Positions 24,700 to 32,677 of a stretch of DNA of 36,792 nucleotides are shown piece after piece. Made by a program: the position numbers and the translations under genes. Source of the stretch: a virus; the IMG/VR virus record IMGVR_UViG_3300036985_000358, positions 1-36,792 of that record, one strand, 5' to 3'. Below the pieces are notes generated by a model. The model saw only the letters and a list, made by a program, of their open reading frames with translations, made no database searches and was not told where the DNA came from. Position 1 is the first letter of the stretch; every line of letters starts with the position of its first letter.

Positions 24700-25368
24700 T
24701 TAGCGCCCGCTCGTCCAAGGGACAACATGTTCTGGCTTGATGTTGCGCTGATTACTGTCAGATGCTTTCGCAGTCTGCAAGTATCCAGCCATCATTTGAG
24801 TGCATCGCTTTGCTTCTGCGGAGCCAGCGTCACCCTTGATGATTGGCCCTGCCAACATGCTTGCCAAGTGCCAACTCAAAGTCAGAACGAACAAGGCATC
24901 AAACTTGGTTGAATCCGTGATCAACGCCTGGTATCGCAACACGGCGGCTTCTTGGTTGGTTCGGATTATCTTGTTGCCAAGCGTGTCAACTTCAACACCG
25001 TACGGCTGCGGCGTATACGAGCCAGCAACAACAACAGGCGGGAAGTAAGGCGTGTCAGTCGGAATCAATCGACCAGCGTAGTCATCGTGCGCGTCACCAG
25101 CCAACACGGACACGACCGTTTGACAATCGGATGGGACTGCGTACGAGTAGTCCCAAGTGGTGACTGTGTTTGTTAATTCAGCCAACGCAATACGCTTGGA
25201 CGCAAAGTTCCAAGGATGCAGTTGAAGCAGCGTGTCTCGCGCAATGGAGTAGAACCGCTTACAGTGTTCGGCTTGAGCAGATCCTTCTGGCGGATCAATA
25301 CTGGAGATTGTTGCGTCATCGCCTAAGTGCGCGAGTGCAAGATTACAGATGTCTACGACTGAAGCCAT
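24700..25368 (-). CDS. Tail adaptor protein (tail tubular protein A, gp11-like)
   Basis: The N-terminus DICNLALAHLGDDATISSID and the following RDTLLQLHPWNFASKR are typical of podovirus tail tubular protein A or head-tail adaptors, which form a dodecameric ring between portal and nozzle. At 222 aa the length matches the family. The start ATG 25368 has GGAG upstream. It is the first gene after the intrinsic terminator, like gene 11 after the T-phi terminator in T7. Confidence 0.9.
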   Translation of the reverse strand: MASVVDICNLALAHLGDDATISSIDPPEGSAQAEHCKRFYSIARDTLLQLHPWNFASKRIALAELTNTVTTWDYSYAVPSDCQTVVSVLAGDAHDDYAGRLIPTDTPYFPPVVVAGSYTPQPYGVEVDTLGNKIIRTNQEAAVLRYQALITDSTKFDALFVLTLSWHLASMLAGPIIKGDAGSAEAKRCTQMMAGYLQTAKASDSNQRNIKPEHVVPWTSGR

Positions 25369-25382
25369 GCGAGATCTCCTAT

Positions 25383-25420
25383 TAAGAAACGAGGAGAGCA
25401 GGGGTCAACTGCTCCCCTCG
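25383..25420 (-). terminator. Rho-independent terminator after the capsid genes
   Basis: Bases 25390-25401 pair with 25409-25420 (12 positions, one A-C mismatch, GC-rich) around a 7-base loop. On the minus strand the stem is followed by TTTCTT, a short T-tract. It lies between the last small head gene and the adaptor gene, where T7 places its capsid terminator. Partial readthrough would let capsid mRNA exceed tail mRNA. The stem ends 14 bases before the GGAG of the adaptor gene. Confidence 0.8.
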
Positions 25421-25452
25421 CTTTGGGGCAACTTTGTAACTAGCGAGTCATT

Positions 25453-25650
25453 TCAACCCAAGTCTTCAGCATCGCGTTTCGCCTTTGGTGACCATTTCTG
25501 TTTCACCTTAGGTTCATCCGCCACCTCTGCTACAGCCGCTCCGACAAGAACGACATTCGTGTTTGGTGCGCCGTTGTATTCAAAGACATCGCCTTCTTCG
25601 CGAATAGAGTTGTCGATGAAACACTTTGCAATTGCTTTGACTTGTGCCAT
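25453..25650 (-). CDS. Small head-associated protein (65 aa)
   Basis: The ATG at 25650 follows AAGGAG, a good ribosome-binding site. The product begins KAIAKCFIDNSIREEGDVFE and ends in a basic tail. Such short proteins with an IxxGDVFEY motif are common beside phage capsid or cement genes. It lies between the cement gene and the terminator, so it is probably a minor head or decoration protein. The precise role is unknown. Confidence 0.7.
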   Translation of the reverse strand: MAQVKAIAKCFIDNSIREEGDVFEYNGAPNTNVVLVGAAVAEVADEPKVKQKWSPKAKRDAEDLG

Positions 25651-25665
25651 AAGTGACTCCTTAAA

Positions 25666-26130
25666 TTAAAGAACAGTGAAACCAGACGCGTAGAACTTCT
25701 TGCCGTCTTGAATCTCAGTAACAATGTCTGCTGTGATTGTTCCAGCAGTCATTGGGCCAGTAGCAACAGTATAAATTGCTCCCAGATAACGCAATCCAAG
25801 CGAAGCAATTAGTGGATTCAAACGAACTGCAAATGAGTATCCAGCAACCAAAGTTGCAACAGCAATAGTACCAGCCGTGGCAATTGTGGTTGGTGTTGTG
25901 AGACTATCAGCAGCAGAAACAACAATTGTTGGAGTCAAAGTAGCCGAACCTGCTGCGGTAAACGCAGTTCCAACAGTAAACTGCACATACAAATCTTCGC
26001 CTTCGCCAACATCTCGCGCAAGCGAGAGATCAACGACATTGGTTGAATTTGCTGTAGCAGTGACGGCTTGGCCAGTTGCAGAACCAGCCGTTAGTGAACC
26101 AGACAATCGGAGAAAATTATCAGTAATCAT
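25666..26130 (-). CDS. Capsid cement protein, Bbp16-like
   Basis: This 154-aa beta-rich protein contains STNVVDLSLARDVGEGEDLY (residues about 29-48) and FTVGTAFTAAGSATLTP, followed by LVAGYSFAVRL and RYLGAIYTVATGPMTAGTIT. This is the recognised layout of Bbp16-family cement proteins that sit on the capsid surface and stabilise it. The start ATG 26130 follows AAGGA. It directly follows the major capsid gene, as in Bordetella phage BPP-1 relatives. Confidence 0.85.
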   Translation of the reverse strand: MITDNFLRLSGSLTAGSATGQAVTATANSTNVVDLSLARDVGEGEDLYVQFTVGTAFTAAGSATLTPTIVVSAADSLTTPTTIATAGTIAVATLVAGYSFAVRLNPLIASLGLRYLGAIYTVATGPMTAGTITADIVTEIQDGKKFYASGFTVL

Positions 26131-26157
26131 TTTTTTGTCCTTTCTTAGAGACTTGAA

Positions 26158-27174
26158 TTAGGAAACAACGGATTCTGTGTTGACCAAAGAATCAACCTTA
26201 CGAAGTGGTACGCCCAGGAATGTCAGCCAACTGTTTGGTTGACCGAATTGCGTCAAGCCCTGGTTGATATTCAACACCGCGCTGCTCTTGTCCAACGCAG
26301 CCAAAGCCATGCCGCTGTGTACGGTACGGTTCATATAGAACGCGCAACGACCCATTGTCATGTTTGGAATACGGTAGATTGCACGAGCCATCAACTTGAT
26401 GATGTTTGTTGCAACGCCAGCAGCCTGTGTGCCAGTTTGACCAATCAAATCAGAAACATCGATGTTTGGAATACGAACAACATAACGCCAGTCCTTTACA
26501 ACAAGACCGTTCTTCCATTGGTAACGAGTCGCATACGCTTGCATACGATTTGAAGAGTCATACACAGTTTGCTCGCCGAGATCCTCATGGATCAGACCAG
26601 CCTTGGAACCCTTAGGGAATGGGCAATACACGGTATTGTCACCCCAGCAGACCAAGAATACTGAAGTGTTGTCAGAACCAGAACCGCCAGCGCTAAGAAC
26701 ATTCGCTGCGTTTCCGCCCGACAGACTTGAGTATCGACCAGCCAAACCAAGGAACGACTTTGGTTCAGTGGCAGGGTTGCCATAGAACATTGTGGTCGCT
26801 TGGGTTTGGTTCATTGCTTCCAAGAACGCGGTGTCTTCTGACAAACGGAACTGAGCCGTGTTGCCATTCAACATTGCAAGATCCTTGTCAACTTCTGAAC
26901 GCGCTTCCAACATGCCACACGCCTCGTCAACTTGTGCAGTCGTTGACTTGGTGCTTGGAATACCTTGGTTCAGTGCGCGCCAGTAAACGGTTGGCAATCC
27001 TGTACGGATCACAACACGCTCGCCAGTTGGCAAGTTGCCTTCCTTGAAGACAGCGTCATCAAGAATTTCGTTGGTTTGCGACAGAAGTTCTGCGACAACT
27101 GGAACGCGACCATCTGGATCGGTTCGTTTCGCCCAATCAGCCAAAGTGAGGTTTGTTGTAGAAAGAGTAGCCAT
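26158..27174 (-). CDS. Major capsid protein (Bbp17-like)
   Basis: The 338-aa product starts ATLSTTNLTLADWAKRTDPD and continues with GERVVIRTGLPTVYWRALNQ, TAQVDEACGMLEARSEVDK and a C-terminal FLGVPLRKVDSLVNTE. This matches the major capsid protein of the Bbp-type podovirus head module. The start ATG 27174 follows AAAGGA. It sits between the scaffold gene and the cement gene, which confirms the call. The fold is presumably HK97-type. Confidence 0.9.
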   Translation of the reverse strand: MATLSTTNLTLADWAKRTDPDGRVPVVAELLSQTNEILDDAVFKEGNLPTGERVVIRTGLPTVYWRALNQGIPSTKSTTAQVDEACGMLEARSEVDKDLAMLNGNTAQFRLSEDTAFLEAMNQTQATTMFYGNPATEPKSFLGLAGRYSSLSGGNAANVLSAGGSGSDNTSVFLVCWGDNTVYCPFPKGSKAGLIHEDLGEQTVYDSSNRMQAYATRYQWKNGLVVKDWRYVVRIPNIDVSDLIGQTGTQAAGVATNIIKLMARAIYRIPNMTMGRCAFYMNRTVHSGMALAALDKSSAVLNINQGLTQFGQPNSWLTFLGVPLRKVDSLVNTESVVS

Positions 27175-27197
27175 GATTTAGTGTCCTTTTGTTAAAG

Positions 27198-27863
27198 TTA
27201 TTGTTTGGAGTACAGCAATGATGCTTGCGAAGCGAAGTCGCGTGGCTGACCCTTTGCGGAGCCAGCGCCGTTCGTTGCGCCTACGAAAGTATCCTCGCTG
27301 AGAGATTTACCTGCCCTAAAGAAAAACCTGATTACTTCAGGATGATTCCCTAGACCAGACTGGTTTAGTAGCGTTTTCAGTTCAGGCGTACCAAAGGTGT
27401 CGAGTGCCTTCTTTGCGGTTGACATGTTTTGATCAATGGCATCGCCACCGAACTCTTTGTCAACTTTGGAGGAGTCAATCCAACCTTTGCGGATCGCTTC
27501 AAGTTCAGCCATTTGTCGTTCAACCATCTTTGGCCCAACTCGATCCAATACCTTCTGAGCGGACTCTTGGCTTAGATTCAATTCCTTGGCAACTTCCGAG
27601 AATGTGGTTATCACCTCGTTGTCGAAGTTACGGCCTTCAGGCGCCTTAAATTCGTACTTTTCAGGAGCGCCATTTTTGACCTCTTCAGTCTTAGTGGCTT
27701 CCTTAATGTCGCCATCGGTACTGCCAGTAGTGGTCGCATCCGCGACTTGCTGGGTCTTGCCAGTCTCCGTGCTAGTGACATCTGCTTTCGCAGATTCTTG
27801 TGTGATGACAGCGGCTTCGTTAGTTGTTGTCGGCGCTTCGGTCATCATTGATTCTTGAGTCAT
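27198..27863 (-). CDS. Capsid assembly scaffolding protein
   Basis: This 221-aa acidic protein has a low-complexity Thr/Ala/Glu-rich N-terminal third. It is followed by PEKYEFKAPEGRNFD, VAKELNLSQESAQKVLDRVG, DKEFGGDAIDQN and TPELKTLLNQSGLGNHPEVI. This pattern is typical of the scaffold protein just upstream of the major capsid gene in Bbp-type phages. The start ATG 27863 follows AAGGAA and overlaps the preceding gene by 44 bases. The protein would direct capsid assembly and then leave or be degraded. Confidence 0.85.
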   Translation of the reverse strand: MTQESMMTEAPTTTNEAAVITQESAKADVTSTETGKTQQVADATTTGSTDGDIKEATKTEEVKNGAPEKYEFKAPEGRNFDNEVITTFSEVAKELNLSQESAQKVLDRVGPKMVERQMAELEAIRKGWIDSSKVDKEFGGDAIDQNMSTAKKALDTFGTPELKTLLNQSGLGNHPEVIRFFFRAGKSLSEDTFVGATNGAGSAKGQPRDFASQASLLYSKQ

Positions 27864-28164
27864 TCTGTTCCTTAAGCATCACTGGGTAGAGTTCTGGTGC
27901 TACCGAGTGAATCATGTTTAGCATTCTCAATCCACTGTTTCGTGTGCCTTCGTTAAACGCCATCTGCATGGAGTTGTGGTCGAACGACAAACGGAACACG
28001 CCAGCCTGATCCAAGAGCCTCCACAGAATTCTGCGGCCGCGCTTGTTTCCCATCATCCACTTCAAATCCGTTTCCTCGTTCTCTTTGGTCAGTTTGGCGC
28101 GCAGGTCTTTGTCTGCCTTGTCGCGTTCCTGACCTTTCAGATCGAGCGGATCGTAATTCGTCAC
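27820..28164 (-). CDS. Bbp19-like phage protein
   Basis: The 114-aa product starts with GTG at 28164 and contains KWMMGNKRGRRILWRLLDQA and FNEGTRNSGLRMLNMIHSVA. These are features of the small Bbp19-type proteins found directly before the scaffold gene in this head module. Their function is not established. The 44-base overlap with the scaffold start suggests coupled translation. The GTG has no clear ribosome-binding site, and the upstream gap contains a 7-bp inverted repeat (28175-28181 with 28188-28194). Confidence 0.78.
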   Translation of the reverse strand: MTNYDPLDLKGQERDKADKDLRAKLTKENEETDLKWMMGNKRGRRILWRLLDQAGVFRLSFDHNSMQMAFNEGTRNSGLRMLNMIHSVAPELYPVMLKEQNDSRINDDRSADNN

Positions 28165-28192
28165 ATCAGAACTTTATCAATGTCAAAATTGA

Positions 28193-28206
28193 TATGGGTA
28201 CCGTCA
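28193..28206 (-). promoter_or_regulatory. GGTACCCATA motif, copy 2 (before the scaffold/capsid module)
   Basis: On the minus strand the sequence TGACGGTACCCATA begins with the stop codon of the small beta-protein gene and is identical over 14 bases to the copy after the large terminase gene. It precedes the Bbp19-like, scaffold and capsid genes. An inverted repeat (TATCAAT and ATTGATA) overlaps its downstream edge. The function is unknown. Confidence 0.5.
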
Positions 28207-28476
28207 ATACAAAGCGACATAGTTTGCAGCAGCAGTTGTTCCTGTACTCAATACCTTTGTGCATCGAATAGGCAGAATGATTGTTGTTGATCCGTGCCAA
28301 TTGAATGTGCAGTTGTCACCGTTAGACATTGTCACAACTACGGCGCCAGCGGCACTGTGCGTTACCAACAACCCTCTTGTCAATGGAATGACGGTTGAAT
28401 CGCTAATCGTTACAGCGGCTGCGTAGTCGTAAGTGTTTGGTGCGCTTGCAAGTGACAGTGATGCTGGGATTGCCAT
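28204..28476 (-). CDS. Small beta-rich head protein (90 aa)
   Basis: The product is 90 residues, rich in Thr, Ala and Val with alternating beta pattern (VIPLTRGLLVTHSAAGAVVV), and carries no membrane segment or enzyme motif. The start ATG 28476 follows AAGGAATAA. It lies between the capsid staple gene and the scaffold module, so a minor head decoration role is likely. I do not recognise a named family. Confidence 0.7.
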   Translation of the reverse strand: MAIPASLSLASAPNTYDYAAAVTISDSTVIPLTRGLLVTHSAAGAVVVTMSNGDNCTFNWHGSTTIILPIRCTKVLSTGTTAAANYVALY

Positions 28477-28486
28477 GATTTATTCC

Positions 28487-28792
28487 TTATTGAGGGCCGT
28501 ATAAAACGGATGAGAAGTTGTTGTTCTGTTCTACTTTGCTAATTTCCATGTCAGTAATTTGAAGTTCAATGCATGTTTCTTTGCCCATCATCAATTCTGT
28601 TTCTTCGTTAGATTTGACCACAGCCTTGGCGGTAATCATCATCACACTTCCAATCTTTGGCATGACGCTAATACCTAATTTCGCAAGTTGATCGGATTCA
28701 AGTTCAATGCACAAATCTTCTGGATACTTGGGTTCATTCATTTCCATTTGTCCAGGCATTGCTGGTTCGATTTTCATGCTGATCATTGGCAT
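28487..28792 (-). CDS. Capsid staple-like protein (101 aa)
   Basis: The body (DLCIELESDQLAKLGIS, PKIGSVMMITAKAVV, and ELQITDMEI near the end) matches the pattern of small capsid staple proteins encoded between portal and scaffold in this head type, which join neighbouring capsomers. The N-terminus is methionine- and proline-rich and probably flexible. It lies 10 bases from both neighbours in the late operon. The assignment rests on remembered sequence pattern and position. Confidence 0.7.
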   Translation of the reverse strand: MPMISMKIEPAMPGQMEMNEPKYPEDLCIELESDQLAKLGISVMPKIGSVMMITAKAVVKSNEETELMMGKETCIELQITDMEISKVEQNNNFSSVLYGPQ

Positions 28793-28802
28793 TGCTTATT
28801 CC

Positions 28803-30521
28803 TTAGACTTGACTTGGCGAAGGTGATGAGTACCCACTGAACTGATTCATTACATCCATCAAAGCGTTCTGTTGACCGCCACCAGTTGGTGACTGAGCAA
28901 GATTCTTTGCGGTGGCTGATTGTTGTTGCATCATCGCAGCCTGTTCCTTGGCAGCCATTGCCTTGTTGCGAGCATCGCGGATTAGGGCTACTTGCTTGCC
29001 AGCGACGATCAGGTTTGGATCGACGCCAAGCATGTCGCTATACGATTCCGCCCACTGATCAGAGTCAAACTTGTCCAACACATCTGGCTTCATCTGTGCA
29101 ATGGCGCCTAGATTGCCGACAAATCGGTCAACACTGTTGGTTCCAATTGCGCGCTGTGCTTGAGCCAACATGGACACAAACTCGACGCTCAAGTCCATCC
29201 CTTGCAGTTCTGGTGGCGCTGGAGGAATCATGTTTGCCTTAACCATGTTCTCAAATGTGATGTCGATCAACGGATCAAGTAGTTCATTGTGGAGACGCTC
29301 TAAGACTGGGCCGAGCATCAGCAACTTCTCTTCATGGCGTTCGGCTACCTCCGTAGCAGTCATGCGAGTGTCTGTAGCGTTTGCCAGCATTAGGAACAGG
29401 TCTGCATAGAACGCACCGCGTACGCGCTCGCGCACATCCTGTATGTCACCCAGCAAGTGTTGCAGATTGAGGTTGACCTCAAACGCTGTCTTGATTCCCT
29501 GACTGCCACCATCAACAAACGAAATCCCGCCAGGAAGCGTCTCCACATCTCGATTCTTCATGCTTGTTGGCACTTGAAGCGGTGGCTTGGTTTGGTAGTC
29601 AATGCATTGAGCCTTGCGGAGTTGCTCGTGCTGTAGTTGCTTGATGTCGCCGAGCGCTTCCATGCCAGGTGAGTTGCCGTAGATATCGCCGCCGCTGACG
29701 CTCCAGCGCGGGACAAGAGCAGGAAACTTGTTGAATCCGCTCTCGCGCAAGAACTTGCCTTGGTCGCCGCCGACCTCGAAGTAGCAAGACTTGTACGGCA
29801 TGTTCTTGCTGTCCTTTTTTGTCGTGTCTCGATCTGTGCGCGGCTCAATTGCGTGGATAATGGGGATCCACTGGTCAAGACTGCCGCGATCAAACAGATT
29901 TCGCACCGAGTGCGAGCAGTTCTTGTAACCGAATTCCGTCACGATCTGGGATACAGTTTGCTCAAATTCGCGGTAGAGAGTGGTTACTCGACCTTGATAA
30001 TCGGTTGCGATAGCGTATTCACCAGTCGTGATAGGGTAATGATGTATGACATTCTGAAAGTCGGGCAAGACAATCGAAACTGCCGTACCAAATGCTCCAA
30101 GTTCCTCATACATCGTGTGCAGGGCGCGGTAAGTATTCGACCTTTGGAATACCAACTGCATTCGTCTTGTGACATCGTCGAGCCATACTTTGACTGGCGC
30201 GTACGAGTTTAGTTCTGGATCGCCTGTTCCAAGTCGGAACCATTGACGAGCGGGGCTAGTGGCGCCAGCCATCATGCCAGCGCCTAGCGTTCGCAGTGCG
30301 CGAGTGCCAGTGTTGTCGTAGATGCTGTTGTGTCGGCGCCATCCCTTGTCGCGGTCTTGCCTAAAGTATCGACCATTGCGCGGCAACACATATGATGTGA
30401 TCTCCTGCCAGTGCGCCCACCAAGATGCTCGCTCAGATTGAAGTTGACCCCAACGAGTCAACAACTTCTCGCGCTGTGGAGCGTCTTTGTAACTCTCGTT
30501 GTTTGCTGGGTATTGACTCAT
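28803..30521 (-). CDS. Portal protein (head-to-tail connector)
   Basis: This 572-aa protein has RWGQLQSERASWWAHWQEIT then PRNGRYFRQDRDKGWRRHNS and GAGMMAGATSPARQWFRLG near the N-terminus, and KQLQHEQLRKAQCIDYQTKP and TATEVAERHEEKLLMLGPVL further on. All are typical of podovirus head-to-tail connecting proteins. It forms the dodecameric DNA entry and exit channel and binds the terminase. The start is ATG 30521, which overlaps the previous stop (TGATG) with AGGAAG upstream; a TTG three bases earlier is not needed. Confidence 0.92.
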   Translation of the reverse strand: MSQYPANNESYKDAPQREKLLTRWGQLQSERASWWAHWQEITSYVLPRNGRYFRQDRDKGWRRHNSIYDNTGTRALRTLGAGMMAGATSPARQWFRLGTGDPELNSYAPVKVWLDDVTRRMQLVFQRSNTYRALHTMYEELGAFGTAVSIVLPDFQNVIHHYPITTGEYAIATDYQGRVTTLYREFEQTVSQIVTEFGYKNCSHSVRNLFDRGSLDQWIPIIHAIEPRTDRDTTKKDSKNMPYKSCYFEVGGDQGKFLRESGFNKFPALVPRWSVSGGDIYGNSPGMEALGDIKQLQHEQLRKAQCIDYQTKPPLQVPTSMKNRDVETLPGGISFVDGGSQGIKTAFEVNLNLQHLLGDIQDVRERVRGAFYADLFLMLANATDTRMTATEVAERHEEKLLMLGPVLERLHNELLDPLIDITFENMVKANMIPPAPPELQGMDLSVEFVSMLAQAQRAIGTNSVDRFVGNLGAIAQMKPDVLDKFDSDQWAESYSDMLGVDPNLIVAGKQVALIRDARNKAMAAKEQAAMMQQQSATAKNLAQSPTGGGQQNALMDVMNQFSGYSSPSPSQV

Positions 30522-30868
30522 CAACTTCCTAGGAGTGTTGACTTACCAAGGGCAAGAGCGTTTGGATCAACACCAGTTGGGCCAGTCAACATGGTGCCTG
30601 ATGCGCCAGTGTCTCCTCCGCCCGCTCGCGCTGCTTGCATAATCCCTGCGACATTTGGTTGTTGTCGGTTAGCCTGGTTGATCGCCATCTCGCTTTGTTT
30701 GCGTTGACCTTCGGCTGCTTTGACTGCTTGCGCTTGCGCTGATTCTTGCTTAGACAATGCCGATGCTTGTTTCTTCTTGGCGTCTTCGCCTGAGGCAATT
30801 GAGTAACCAGTGCTAGCAGCAGCAACACCTAAACCAACTCCAATCAAAATACTTGATATTGCCGCCAT
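30521..30868 (-). CDS. Small Ala/Gln-rich phage protein with hydrophobic N-terminus (115 aa)
   Basis: Residues 4-27 are hydrophobic and glycine-rich (a possible membrane or core-inserting helix). They are followed by a helical Ala-, Lys- and Gln-rich stretch (KKKQASALSKQESAQAQAV) and a Gly/Thr-rich end with PTGVDPNALALGKSTLLG. The start ATG 30868 overlaps the GNAT gene stop (TAATG) with AAGGAG upstream. Proteins of this composition occur just before the portal in related phages and may be minor virion components. The function is unknown. Confidence 0.65.
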   Translation of the reverse strand: MAAISSILIGVGLGVAAASTGYSIASGEDAKKKQASALSKQESAQAQAVKAAEGQRKQSEMAINQANRQQPNVAGIMQAARAGGGDTGASGTMLTGPTGVDPNALALGKSTLLGS

Positions 30869-31323
30869 TACTTTACTCCTTTTATGTATGTTCGTTCACT
30901 CATTTCGTAACCAAGCCTGTTCAATGTCGTTCCCACTGGCTCTTGTCCTGCGATTACCAAGTCACTCATTGCAATCAGATTGGCGCCATTATCAAGCGCC
31001 CATTTCTCGTAAGTTCTAAGCAACTTGATGGAAGCGATTGTGCCTCTATGCTCTTCGTTGACCCACCACATAATCTCCGCAGCCAACCTTGTTGATGGCG
31101 AGTACCACACGCTCGTCATCATCGCAGCCAATATCCCAACAGCCCTGCCATCAACATCGATGACAAAGATAATTCCAGACTCCAACACCGACTTCACGGT
31201 GTTGACAATGTCATCCGCACTATGCCTTATCAGCGATAAATGCGGGGCAAACGCAATGAACCTATTTGCCATCTCGACTATCTGATCCAAATCATCAATC
31301 GTTGCCTTGCGTATTATGCTCAT
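30868..31323 (-). CDS. GNAT-family N-acetyltransferase
   Basis: This 151-aa protein fits the GNAT fold. The N-terminus is IIRKATIDDLDQIVEMANRF, the central strand is GIIFVIDVDGRAVGILAAMM, and the acetyl-CoA-binding region is EIMWWVNEEHRGTIASIKLL followed by a helix, then NLIAMSDL and a terminal NRLGYEMSERTYIK. The pyrophosphate loop (HRGTIAS) is a loose match to the usual RxxGxG/A. GNAT genes between terminase and portal recur in such phages; the acetylated target is unknown. It overlaps the next gene by one base. Confidence 0.82.
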   Translation of the reverse strand: MSIIRKATIDDLDQIVEMANRFIAFAPHLSLIRHSADDIVNTVKSVLESGIIFVIDVDGRAVGILAAMMTSVWYSPSTRLAAEIMWWVNEEHRGTIASIKLLRTYEKWALDNGANLIAMSDLVIAGQEPVGTTLNRLGYEMSERTYIKGVK

Positions 31324-31334
31324 TAGATTTTCTC

Positions 31335-31348
31335 TATGGGTACCGTCA
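31335..31348 (-). promoter_or_regulatory. GGTACCCATA motif, copy 3 (after the terminase gene)
   Basis: On the minus strand TGACGGTACCCATA starts with the terminase stop codon and lies just before the acetyltransferase and portal genes. It is identical over 14 bases to the copy at 28193-28206 and over 10 to the copy at 10380-10389. AGAAACGA precedes it, as it does copy 1. The repeated placement after a stop codon and before a new gene module suggests a signal rather than chance. Confidence 0.5.
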
Positions 31349-32677
31349 GTCGTTTCTGCTGTATGGGTCGTAGTCTTTCGCCTTGCCTAGCCGTAGTTTG
31401 TTCCGCACTTCTAGCGGCAGTCGCTTGCCGACTGGATATGCGAATGTCAATGCAAGCGCGTCAGCGATGTCTGGCGATGCTCCGCCTTGCAAGCGCTTCT
31501 TGATCTCGTCTTTGCTCTCTAGCATCTTGCGACCTTGCGCGTCAAACCAGTATGTTGGCGTCGATAGTTCTTGTCGTAGCATCGGATCGCTTGGAATCCA
31601 TCCACCGTTCTCGATCCATTCTTTCATGTTCCACCACATCTCAGTTCGGCGATTCACGAACTGCTGTTCAAGGTTTGCTTTGCCTCCAAAGTGGACTTCA
31701 ATAGGGTCGTAGTCGAGTTGGCGTAAGCGATCCAGTACGCCAGCGCCGCCGCCAGCATCGATAAACACAGCGTCTGGCTCCCACAAATCCATCACCATTG
31801 CCACTCGCGCCGCTAATTGCATATTATCAAGCCCACGAAACACGACAATGTCACTTGCTTTCAACCCCTGGCGCCTAATGATCACGCTGCGATCATCACC
31901 AAACCGTGCTGGATCAACGCCCACGATCTTGGGAGCGCCATCAAAATCTTTGTCGGCATAACTTCTGTTGGCTGCTGCGTTGGCGTCACTCAGGCTGATC
32001 AACTGGTCTTCAGCGCTGGCGTTGAAGTCGCATAGGTATTCACGGCTGAAAGATGTCTCAGTCATGTCACGCCGCAAGCGTTCAACTTCGGATGGGATCA
32101 CGGCGTCCGTGTCGTAGACCGTGTAGATGGCGGCGTGCCAATCGGGCAACTTCTGCGCCTTGTAGAAGATCTCGCTGAACAGGTTGACGCCGTTGGGTGT
32201 GCCTGTAAATATCGCCCAGCCATTACGATCTGACAATGTCGGCTGAATGATGTCTTCCCACACCGTTGGCTTAATCTGTGCCACCTCGTCGATGACAATG
32301 CCATCGAGGCGAACGCCGCGCATGGCGTCAGGATTGTCGGCGCCGAAGATGCGGATCACACTTGAGTTATGCGCGAATGTGACACTGAGTTCAGATTCAT
32401 TGATCGTTACGGCGCCAGTCCCAATCATCGGCTGCAACTTGTGCTTTATCCTCGACCAGGCAATTGCCTTGGCCTGCTTCAAGAATGGCGCGATATAAAA
32501 GAATAAGCCCATTCCTTTGTCGAACCGCATGGCTTTGTCCAGCAACTCCATGATCGCCAGTTCCGTCTTTCCCGCTCGACGGTGCAGAACAAACACATTG
32601 AACCGCTTCAGGGCGTAGTGGCAGTTGCGTTGCCATTCGCGAGGAGAGTAATCCACTGCTAGATGCGTGTTGCTCAT
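31346..32677 (-). CDS. terL: Terminase large subunit (ATPase and nuclease)
   Basis: The 443-aa protein has a Walker A motif RRAGKT at 33-38, Walker B IVIDE ending at E131 and a coupling motif FTGTP at 157-161. The nuclease domain (RNase H-like) has D255 in GVDPARFGDD, D307 in FIDAGGGAG, and D403/D406 in SPDIADAL. It cuts concatemeric DNA and drives it into the prohead through the portal. It overlaps the small-subunit gene as ATGA at 32674-32677. All key residues are present. Confidence 0.95.
   Translation of the reverse strand: MSNTHLAVDYSPREWQRNCHYALKRFNVFVLHRRAGKTELAIMELLDKAMRFDKGMGLFFYIAPFLKQAKAIAWSRIKHKLQPMIGTGAVTINESELSVTFAHNSSVIRIFGADNPDAMRGVRLDGIVIDEVAQIKPTVWEDIIQPTLSDRNGWAIFTGTPNGVNLFSEIFYKAQKLPDWHAAIYTVYDTDAVIPSEVERLRRDMTETSFSREYLCDFNASAEDQLISLSDANAAANRSYADKDFDGAPKIVGVDPARFGDDRSVIIRRQGLKASDIVVFRGLDNMQLAARVAMVMDLWEPDAVFIDAGGGAGVLDRLRQLDYDPIEVHFGGKANLEQQFVNRRTEMWWNMKEWIENGGWIPSDPMLRQELSTPTYWFDAQGRKMLESKDEIKKRLQGGASPDIADALALTFAYPVGKRLPLEVRNKLRLGKAKDYDPYSRND

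Noticed and set aside
28175-28194. TATCAAT/ATTGATA inverted repeat as a terminator
   Set aside because: The stem is only seven AT-rich pairs, and no T-run follows. It may be an operator, but evidence is insufficient for a separate call.
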